Source: Asaia bogorensis (GTDB taxonomy: Bacteria > Pseudomonadota > Alphaproteobacteria > Acetobacterales > Acetobacteraceae). Taken from it: DNA of 64,000 bases. The notes under the pieces were generated by a model. That model worked only from the letters and a program-made list of their open reading frames with translations, did no database searches and was not told the DNA's origin. The DNA lies in assembly GCA_945869965.1 (NCBI GenBank), contig CAMBRC010000006.1, forward strand, positions 1 through 64,000. Direction: 5' to 3'. The translations under genes and the position numbers were made by a program. Below are positions 24,967 to 33,000 of the stretch, piece after piece. How positions within the stretch are numbered: position 1 is the first letter of the stretch; each line of letters opens with the position of its first letter.

Positions 24967-27435
24967 TACGACGCCGATCATGCGCGGCTGGTCAACGACA
25001 TCACCCGCAGCCTCGACAAGATGAAGACCGGCAATTCGCGCGCGCCGACCCTTTCGCCGGAGATCGTCGAGGCGGCCAAGCAGGCCTGGCTGCTCGCCTC
25101 GCTCGAACACGGCTATGCGCGGCTACGCTCCGGCCACCTGCTGTGGGCGATGCTGGCCGACGAGACGCTGGCACGGCACACGCGGGAGACCAGCAGCCAG
25201 TTCGGCAAGATCAACGCCGATGCGCTCAAGCGCGACCTGTTGACGATTACCCGCGACAGCGTGGAAGCGGCCACCGCCACAACGTCGGTTGAGGGTGCGC
25301 CAGCAACTGGCGGTGAGGGCGGCGAGGGGATGCCGCGCCCGGCCGGCTCCGGCGCACTCGACCAGTTCACCATCGACCTGACCGCCAAGGCGCGCGCCGG
25401 CAAAATCGATCCGATCCTGGGGCGGGATACCGAGATCCGCCAGGTGGTCGATATCCTGACCCGCCGGCGCCAGAACAACCCGATTCTGACCGGCGAGGCC
25501 GGCGTGGGCAAAACCGCGGTGGTCGAAGGCTTCGCCTTGCGAATCGCAGAAGGCGACGTGCCGCCGTCGTTGAAGAATGTCGTCATCCGCACCCTGGATC
25601 TCGGCCTGTTGCAAGCCGGTGCCGGGGTGAAGGGTGAGTTCGAGAACCGCCTGAAGAACGTCATCGAGGAAGTGAAGGCCTCGCCCAAGCCGATCATCCT
25701 GTTCATCGACGAGGCCCACCAGATGATCGGCGCCGGCGGATCGGCCGGCCAGGGCGATGCCGCCAACCTGCTGAAGCCGGCGCTGGCGCGCGGCGAGTTG
25801 CGCACCATCGCGGCCACCACTTGGGCTGAATACAAGAAGTTCTTCGAAAAAGATGCGGCGCTGACCCGGCGCTTCCAGGTGGTGAAGGTCGAGGAGCCCA
25901 GCGAGCCGATCGCGATTGCCATGGTGCGCGGCATTGTGGCGACGCTGGAAAAGCACCACGGGATCCGCATCCTGGACGAGGCGGTCGAAGCGGCGGTGAA
26001 GCTGTCCGCCCGCTTCATCCCCAGCCGGCAATTGCCCGACAAGGCGGTATCGCTGATCGACACCGCCTGTGCCCGGGTGGCGATGAGCCAGGCAGCGATG
26101 CCCGCCCAGCTGGAGGATCGCATCCGCCGTATCGCGCTGATCGACACCGAACTTTCCATCCTCGACCGCGAAATCTCCGCCGGCGCCGATCACGCGGCGC
26201 GCAAGGATGAACTGATCGAGGAGCACGCCAAGCTCGACCAGGACCGCCTGGCGCTGGAAGCGCGCTGGGGCGAGGAAAGCGCGCTGGCCACCGAGATCGC
26301 CGAAACCAGGGGGCACATCGAAAACCCCGATGACGGCCAGGACAAGGACGGGCTGCGTGCCAAATTGGCCGCGGCCACCAGCAAGCTTTCGGCATTGCAG
26401 GGCGAGCAGCCGCTGGTGTTCCCGGTGGTCGATGCCCAGGCGGTGGCCGAAATCGTCGAAAGCTGGACCGGCATCCCGGCCGGGCGCATGCAGTCCGACG
26501 AGATCAACACCGTGCTTAATCTCCAGGCGGCGATGGGCCGGCGCATCGTCGGCCAGGACCACGCACTGGAGGCCGTCGCCCAGGCGATCCGCACCAGCCG
26601 CGCCAAGCTGACCGACCCGCGCAAGCCGATCGGGGTGTTCCTGATGGTCGGCACCTCGGGCACCGGCAAGACCGAAACCGCGCTGACGCTCGCCGACCTG
26701 CTCTATGGCGGCGAGCAGAACATGACCACCATCAACATGACCGAGTTCAAGGAGGAACATAAGGTCAGCCTGCTGATGGGCTCGCCGCCGGGCTATATCG
26801 GCTATGGCGAGGGCGGGATTCTCACCGAGGCGGTGCGTCGCCGGCCCTATTCGGTGGTGCTGCTGGATGAGATGGAAAAGGCCCATCCCGGTGTGCAGGA
26901 CGTGTTCTTCCAGGTGTTCGACAAGGGCAACATGAAGGACGGCGAAGGCCGCGACATCGACTTCAAGAACACCGTCATCATCATGACGTCCAACGCCGGC
27001 TCCGACCTGATTACCAAGCTGTTCGCCGATCCCGAAACAGCGCCGGATGCCGCGGGACTGCGCGAGGCGCTGATGCCGGAGCTGATGAAGTATTTCAAGC
27101 CGGCCTTCCTCGGCCGCGTGAACCTCGTGCCCTATTTCCCGTTGTCGGAAGCGATCATCCGCCAGATCGTCGGCCTGCAGCTAAACCGTATCGCGCGGCG
27201 CGTGCGCGAAGCCTACAAGGCGGAATTCGAATTCGATAACGAACTTGTTGACACGATTGCACGCCGCTGCACGGAAAGTTCATCAGGCGCGCGCAACGTT
27301 GAGAATATACTGTCGCGGACCCTGCTACCGGAGCTATCTGCCGAGGTTCTGGGGCGGCTGGCCGAGGGGGGCGCGATCAACCGCATCGCCGTCGGCATCG
27401 ATCCCGAGGGATCGTTTACCTACACACTTGGCTGA
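24940..27435 (+). CDS. clpV: T6SS disassembly ATPase ClpV (TssH), truncated at the N terminus
   Basis: A ClpB-like double AAA+ ATPase that recycles contracted T6SS sheaths. Two Walker A sites (GEAGVGKTA, GTSGTGKTE), Walker B sites (ILFIDEAH, VVLLDEMEKAHPG), a middle coiled region and PAFLGRVNLVPYFPLS are present. Recognisable ClpV sequence begins only at TDIAAILRHYDADHARLVNDI (24940), equal to about residue 50 of normal ClpV. The first half of the N-terminal domain, its start codon and promoter are missing. The frame is open back to a TTG at 24823, but that part is antisense of the tssC remnant. The first in-frame ATG is 25021. The missing part belongs to the sheath-binding N-domain. It is followed by hcp after 30 bases. 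Confidence 0.85.
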   Translation, partial: TDIAAILRHYDADHARLVNDITRSLDKMKTGNSRAPTLSPEIVEAAKQAWLLASLEHGYARLRSGHLLWAMLADETLARHTRETSSQFGKINADALKRDLLTITRDSVEAATATTSVEGAPATGGEGGEGMPRPAGSGALDQFTIDLTAKARAGKIDPILGRDTEIRQVVDILTRRRQNNPILTGEAGVGKTAVVEGFALRIAEGDVPPSLKNVVIRTLDLGLLQAGAGVKGEFENRLKNVIEEVKASPKPIILFIDEAHQMIGAGGSAGQGDAANLLKPALARGELRTIAATTWAEYKKFFEKDAALTRRFQVVKVEEPSEPIAIAMVRGIVATLEKHHGIRILDEAVEAAVKLSARFIPSRQLPDKAVSLIDTACARVAMSQAAMPAQLEDRIRRIALIDTELSILDREISAGADHAARKDELIEEHAKLDQDRLALEARWGEESALATEIAETRGHIENPDDGQDKDGLRAKLAAATSKLSALQGEQPLVFPVVDAQAVAEIVESWTGIPAGRMQSDEINTVLNLQAAMGRRIVGQDHALEAVAQAIRTSRAKLTDPRKPIGVFLMVGTSGTGKTETALTLADLLYGGEQNMTTINMTEFKEEHKVSLLMGSPPGYIGYGEGGILTEAVRRRPYSVVLLDEMEKAHPGVQDVFFQVFDKGNMKDGEGRDIDFKNTVIIMTSNAGSDLITKLFADPETAPDAAGLREALMPELMKYFKPAFLGRVNLVPYFPLSEAIIRQIVGLQLNRIARRVREAYKAEFEFDNELVDTIARRCTESSSGARNVENILSRTLLPELSAEVLGRLAEGGAINRIAVGIDPEGSFTYTLG

Positions 27436-27465
27436 GCACCGGACGGCAGCAACAGGAGAACACCA

Positions 27466-27942
27466 ATGCCTATCTACATGAAATACGACGGAATCGACGG
27501 GGACGTCACCGCTGAGGGCCACGAGAAGTGGGTCGAGTTGAACTCGTTCCAGTGGGGCGTGGGTCGCGGCATCTCGTCACCGACCGGCGCCAGCGCCGAT
27601 CGTGAATCGAGCGCGCCGAGCATCAGCGAAATCGTAGTGACCAAGGCTCAGGACATCGCCACCACGAAGATCCTCGACGAGGCGCTGCAGGGCGAAGGCA
27701 AGAAGGTCACGATCGACTTCGTCAAGACCGACGGCAAGAAGCTCGAGGTCTACATGGCCTACAAGCTGGAAGACGTGCTGATCAGTGGCTATTCGATCAG
27801 CAGCGGCGGCGATCGGCCCAGCGAGTCACTGTCACTGAACTTCACCAAGATCGAGTTCAAGGGCACGCAGATGGACAAGGCCAACAAGGGCGCCGGCGGC
27901 GCCTCGGTGACCTACGACCTCGCCAAGGCAACGGTGGTCTGA
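27466..27942 (+). CDS. hcp: type VI secretion tube protein Hcp (TssD)
   Basis: A 158-residue Hcp protein that stacks as hexameric rings to form the inner tube. Typical segments are MPIYMKYDGIDGDVT, NSFQWGVGRGISSP, PSISEIVVTKAQDIATTKILDEA and EDVLISGYSISSGGDRPSESLSLNFTKIEF. AACAGGAGAAC precedes the ATG. It is directly followed by a clear terminator, so it ends the + strand T6SS unit. Confidence 0.95.
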   Translation: MPIYMKYDGIDGDVTAEGHEKWVELNSFQWGVGRGISSPTGASADRESSAPSISEIVVTKAQDIATTKILDEALQGEGKKVTIDFVKTDGKKLEVYMAYKLEDVLISGYSISSGGDRPSESLSLNFTKIEFKGTQMDKANKGAGGASVTYDLAKATVV

Positions 27943-27970
27943 CGCCAGCCTGAGCCTCGGTACAGCCGAC

Positions 27971-28010
27971 ACGGCCCGCCCCCTCAAACGGTGGCGGGCC
28001 GTTTGTTTCT
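27971..28010 (+). terminator. rho-independent terminator after hcp
   Basis: A 10-bp perfect stem ACGGCCCGCC (27971-27980) and GGCGGGCCGT (27993-28002) with a 12-base loop is followed by TTGTTTCT. It lies 28 bases after the hcp stop and just before the convergent pbpC stop. Confidence 0.8.
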
Positions 28011-28017
28011 GGCGCCA

Positions 28018-29958
28018 CTATTTCACCTGGACTGCGGCACGTGCCATGCCGCCGTCGGCATCCAGCACAACCAGTCGATAGAACCCTGGCCCCGCCGGCT
28101 GCCAGGCCGCCTCGCGCCGCGCCGGGTCGGCCGCCAGCCGGGCCCCGTCGACCAGGAACGTCAGCGGCCGGCGTCCGCCCATCACTCGCAGCACGACCGT
28201 CGAGTCGCCGTTCAACACCGCACCGGGCGGCGGGAACAACAGGCGCGGCGCATCTTCCTGACCACCGCGCGAAAGCGCTACCGCTCGCGGCACGGATGAC
28301 GGCTCTGGCCGAGGCGCCGGCGGCAACAACTCGATCACCCGCGCCAACAACGGCAAAGCCAGGTTACGCCCCGTCGCCCCCGGCAGCGGCGTGCCGTCCG
28401 GCCGGCCAACCCAGACACCGGCGACATGGGCGGCATCGAACCCCAACGCCCAGGCATCACGCCCCCCCCAACTGGTGCCGGTCTTCCACGCCACTCCCGC
28501 CGGCCCGCCATCCGGAAAACGTTGCGTCAGCACTTCGGCAATCACAGCGGCCGCACGAGGCTGGAGAAAGTCGCGCGCGGTGGCCTCGCCAGGCACCAAC
28601 CGCAGTGCCATGGCCCGGCCATCACTGCCGAGTGCCGCATACAAGCCGGCCAACTCGCGCAACGTCACCCCGGCGCCGCCCAACGCCAGCGGCAGCGACG
28701 GGTCAGCCCCCGGCGGCAGGCGCAGTGTCACCCCTGCCCCCTTCATCGCCGCGGCAAAGCGCAGCGGCCCCACCCGGTCCAGCAACGCCACCGCCGGCAG
28801 GTTCAGCGACCGGCGTAGCGCATCGGCCGCCGTGACCGTGCCTTGGAAGGTCCGATCGAAATCCTCCGGCGCATAGGCGCCGAAGCGGCGCGGCAAGTCG
28901 TCCACCCGCGTCTGCGGCGCCGCGATACCGTCCTGGAACGCCATGGCATAGATGAACGGCTTCATCGCCGAGCCCGGCGAACGCACCGCCCGGGTCAGGT
29001 CCATCGCCCCTGCCCGTCCCGCTTGCAGCCCGTCGCCGCCGGACACCACCGCGCGCAGCTCCCGCGTCGCAATGTCGGCCACCAACACCGCGATCGAGGC
29101 CCGCTCCGGCAAGCCGCGCAACCGCTCGGCAGCGAAGCGCTCCAGCATCCGCTGCATCGGCAAGTCCAACGTGGTCACCACCCGGTCGGCACGAAGGGGG
29201 GTGGCGCGCGGCAGCGCGATGACTGCCTGGCGCGCGTGCCGCGGCAGGGCCACACGCTGGGTCGGTATGGCACCACCATCCGCACCCAGAATGCGGTCGC
29301 GCAGCACACGGGCGCGCTCGGCGTGGCGGTCCGGTCGCAACGCCTCCGGCCTGCGCGGGATCGCCACCAACAGCGCCGCCTGGGCCGGGTCGAGCAAAGC
29401 CGGGCCAGTGCCGAACCACGCCAGCGACCCCGCCCGCACCCCCTCCAGATTGCCGCCATAGGGCGCAAGGCTCAGCCAGATGCCCAAAATCTCCTGCTTG
29501 GAGAAATGCCACTCCAACTGGATCGCGCGGGCGATCTCGATCAGCTTCGAACGCCAGGTGCGCGGCCGCGGTTCCAGCAGCCGGGCCGCCTGCATCGTCA
29601 AGGTGGAGCCGCCCGAGACGATGCGCCCGGCGCGCAAATCCTGGACCGCCGCCCGCGCCAGCGCCAGCGGATCGACCCCGGGATGCCACCAGAACCGCCG
29701 GTCCTCGATCGCCACCAGCGTCTCCAGCAGTACCGGCGCCACATCCTCGGCGCGTACCCGAAAGCGCCACACCCCGCCCGGCGCCGGCAACAACGCCAGC
29801 GTCCGGCCATCGCGCGCCACCACCTCGGTGCCAACGACCGCCAGCCGATCGAGCGCAGGAGGGAAGACCCGATCCAGGGTCCAAAGCGACGGGATCAGAA
29901 GAAGGCAGAAAAGAATCTTCTTTTTGTGAACAAAAAGAAGCAAAAAAACTTTATCCAT
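28018..29958 (-). CDS. pbpC: penicillin-binding protein 1C
   Basis: A 646-residue bifunctional class A peptidoglycan synthase. The glycosyltransferase domain has AIEDRRFWWHPGVDPLALARA and SGGSTLTMQAARLL. The transpeptidase has SPGSAMKPFIYAMAF (SxxK) and AWKTGTSWGGRDAW (KTG). A C-terminal BiPBP_C domain (LLFPPPGAVLNGDSTVVLRV to the end) marks the 1C class. The alpha-2-macroglobulin gene lies immediately upstream, a common pairing. The only usable start, ATG 29958, lies inside an AT-rich REPIN-like arm, which encodes the first 14 residues ([14 protein letters not shown]). These run into a hydrophobic ILFCLLLIPSLW anchor. GGGAGAGGGTGG lies 5-16 bases upstream. Confidence 0.92.
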   Translation of the reverse strand: MDKVFLLLFVHKKKILFCLLLIPSLWTLDRVFPPALDRLAVVGTEVVARDGRTLALLPAPGGVWRFRVRAEDVAPVLLETLVAIEDRRFWWHPGVDPLALARAAVQDLRAGRIVSGGSTLTMQAARLLEPRPRTWRSKLIEIARAIQLEWHFSKQEILGIWLSLAPYGGNLEGVRAGSLAWFGTGPALLDPAQAALLVAIPRRPEALRPDRHAERARVLRDRILGADGGAIPTQRVALPRHARQAVIALPRATPLRADRVVTTLDLPMQRMLERFAAERLRGLPERASIAVLVADIATRELRAVVSGGDGLQAGRAGAMDLTRAVRSPGSAMKPFIYAMAFQDGIAAPQTRVDDLPRRFGAYAPEDFDRTFQGTVTAADALRRSLNLPAVALLDRVGPLRFAAAMKGAGVTLRLPPGADPSLPLALGGAGVTLRELAGLYAALGSDGRAMALRLVPGEATARDFLQPRAAAVIAEVLTQRFPDGGPAGVAWKTGTSWGGRDAWALGFDAAHVAGVWVGRPDGTPLPGATGRNLALPLLARVIELLPPAPRPEPSSVPRAVALSRGGQEDAPRLLFPPPGAVLNGDSTVVLRVMGGRRPLTFLVDGARLAADPARREAAWQPAGPGFYRLVVLDADGGMARAAVQVK

Positions 29959-30047
29959 TAAGCCACCCTCTCCCTGCGCGGGTGAGCGGTGACGCCAGCG
30001 GCCATCTGGATAAAGTTTTTTTGCTTCTTTTTGTTCACAAAAAAAAG
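29917..30047. repeat. REPIN-like inverted doublet, copy 2
   Basis: The left arm 29917-29959 contains the 11-bp stem CTTCTTTTTGT/ACAAAAAGAAG and then CAAAAAAACTTTATCCAT. The right arm 30008-30047 is its inverse, ending CACAAAAAAAAG. About 48 bases separate them. The element fills the space between the alpha-2-macroglobulin gene and pbpC, and the left arm overlaps the start of the pbpC reading frame. Confidence 0.8.
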
Positions 30048-30067
30048 TCCTTACCTTCTTTTCTACC

Positions 30068-33000
30068 TCACTCCGTCGGCAACACTCGGATCTTGCCCAC
30101 CGCCTGGCGCGCGAACACGCCGGGCCGGTACATGTCGGCGAGATCCGCGCCCGGCAGTTCGTAGAAGCCCGGGGTCACCGCCCGCACCCGCGCGGCGACG
30201 CGGAAAGCCGGCTTCGCCTCGGTCAGCGCGATGGCGGCGGCGAAGCGGTCATCGGCCGCCGGCTGTGCCTCGGTCTCGGTCAGCTCGCCCAGCCAAGGCA
30301 TGCCCGCGATGCTGCCGGCCGGCAGCCGGGCGGTGATCTCCCACCCCGCCGGCAGGCCTTGCATCACCAGGGCACGATGGCCCTGCCTGGTCTCGGCGTT
30401 GCCCTCCAGCAGCAGCACGAACTCGGTGTTTTGACGCAACTGGTCCAGATTCAGCGCCGAGCCATCCAGGGCGAGGAATTTGCGCGTTATGCGCATGCCC
30501 GAACGGGCCGCCGGCAGCGGCTCGACCGGCACGCCACTGACCGACACGGACTGCCAGACGGCTCGCTCGGACAGATTGCGGGCACTGGCCGGCCCACTGA
30601 GGCGCGCGGCCACCACGGCACCGGACAGGGACTGCCCATCCAGCGTCACCCGCACCGGACGGCCGTCGCGGCCCAGCGTGGCGGCAGCAGCGGCCATCCA
30701 GGCCTGTTCCTGGGTGGACAACGCGCCCGGCAGCAGGTCCGCCGCCGGCAACCCGGCGGTGAGGCGCGCCAGCCGCTCGGGCAACAGGCCGCTTTCCTTC
30801 AACAGCACCGCCATCGCGGCGAGGTCGCGCAGTCCGCTGCCGTAGTCGGCCGGCCACCAGCGCCGGGCGGGGCTGTCGAGTGCGGCGCGAAACATCGCCT
30901 CGGCACGCGGCTGGTCATGCGCCAGCGCCAGGGCCGCGGCCACATGCGCGCGCGCCATCGGCGTCGGAAGCGCGCCGGGATTCTCGGCAAGCACCCGCGC
31001 GCCCCCCGGACGGCCCTGCCCGGCCATTGCCAGCACGTACAGGCGATAGGCCTGGGCCGCCATCCCTTCCGGCTTGTCGGAGTAGTATTCGCTCGCTTCG
31101 GACAGGTGCTTCAGCGCCTCGGCCAGCGCGACATCCGGCACGGTGGCGCCGGCGGCACGCGCCCGCAGCAGGAACTCCACCGCGTACGACGACAGCCAGG
31201 CCTCCGCCTCGCCATTGGCGCTCCACAGCCCGAACCCGCCGTCATAGCGCTGGCGGTCGAGCACCGATGCCACCGCCGCACCCAGCCGCGCCGCACGCTG
31301 GTCGCCGGCCACCGGCCCGTCCGGCAACAGTGCCAGCGGCAGGCCGCGGCTCACCGTCTGTTCCAGGCAGGACAGCGGATAAGCCTCCAGCGCCCGCACC
31401 AATGCGGCCACGTCGTAGCGCACCGGCGCGCCGAACACCGCCTCGGCCGACCAGGTGCCAGGCATGAAGCGGGATGTCGGGGGATCGAGACGTGCCTCGG
31501 CGCCGGCCGCCATCTCTGCCCCGCTGACCAGGCTCGCCGGCGGGCGGGCCGGACGAATGGTGATGGCGGTGTCGCGTTGCAGGCGGAAGCCGCCCGGCGC
31601 GGTGATGTCCAACTTCACCACCCCGCGTCCGGCACCGGTGGCGCGCAACAGGGTCGCCGGCAGGCCACGCTCGCCCGGGGCGAGGTTGGCCGACAGGACG
31701 GCACCACCCTCGATCGCCAAAGGCCCTTCGGTGGCGACCTGGACCGAGACCATGCCGGCCGGCAGGTCGATATTGTGCAGCATCACCGCCAGCCGTGCCT
31801 CGTCGCCTGGGGCGAGGAAGCGGGGCAACAAGGTCTCCGCCACCACGGGATCGCGCACGATGGCCGGCTTTCCGGCGGAACCCATTTTGCTGCCCTGCCA
31901 GGCCACCGCCATCAGCCGGACCTCGCCATTGAAATCGGGCATATCGAGCGCGATCCGGGCAATCCCATCGGCACCGGCCTGAACCGGGGGGGTGAACAGG
32001 GTGACGGTGCGGATGGGAATATCCGGCAGCGCGAAGCCGCCCTCGTCGCCGCCCTGCTTCAACAGCGTCGCCTCGCCCTCGGCGGGTGCGATCAGCCGGC
32101 CCCAATCGTCGCGGATATCCAGGCCCAGGCGACGACGGCCCAGGTAGTGGGCAGCCGGGTCCGGGGTGGCAAACCGGGTCAGGCGCAGAATACCCTCATC
32201 GACGGCCGCAAGGGTCACCCAGGCGCCAGGCGCGGCACGGACCGGGACGATGCTGCGCGCGCGGGGGGCCAAGCGCTCCGGTGTGTCGATGCTGACCGCC
32301 AGGGTGCGCGCGGCCGGATCGACGCCCACCCAGGTCAGTCCGATGGCGCGGCCAGGACGTTCCTTCTCAGATCCGCCGCGAAAAATGTGAACCGCAACGT
32401 ATGCGCCGGGGCCCCAGCTTTCCTCAACGGGAACATCGACATCGATGCCACCGGCGGGAACACTGACGCTGCGCAGCGACAGCACGCGGTCCGACAGCAC
32501 CGCCAAGGTAGCCTCGCCAGCGAATGGCGGCGCAATGTGGATCTTGACACTCTGGCCAACGCGGGCGCTGCGGGTTGCGGCGGAAACATCCACCCGGTCC
32601 GGCACATCCGGATTTTCGGACGCCGCCCAACCCGCGCGGAAGCGGTACGAGGTGACCGCCATGCCGCCGACTTGCGCCACTTCGATCCGGTAGCGGCCGA
32701 AATCGAGTTTTCGCGCGAAGCGGAACGGCGCGCCGGCCGGAATGGCGATCTCCTGGGTTTCCAGCGGCTCGTCACGCCAGACGGTCTCGTATCGCGCGAC
32801 ATAGCCGCGCGTCACCATCCGCCAGTCCGGCCGCTCGCGCACCAGACGCAGCCTGGCGCCGAGTGCCATGCGCGCACCATCGGGACCGACGGCGGCAATG
32901 TCGAAGCCGGCCTCGGCCTGGGCGTCGACGGCATTATCGGGAAACAGCGGCTTGAGCCCGATCAACGGCCCATCCGGACGGACCGGAATACTGGCGGTGG

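Noticed and set aside
25123-26886. 587-aa frame antisense to clpV
   Set aside because: The + strand carries two complete AAA+ domains; the antisense frame has no motif.
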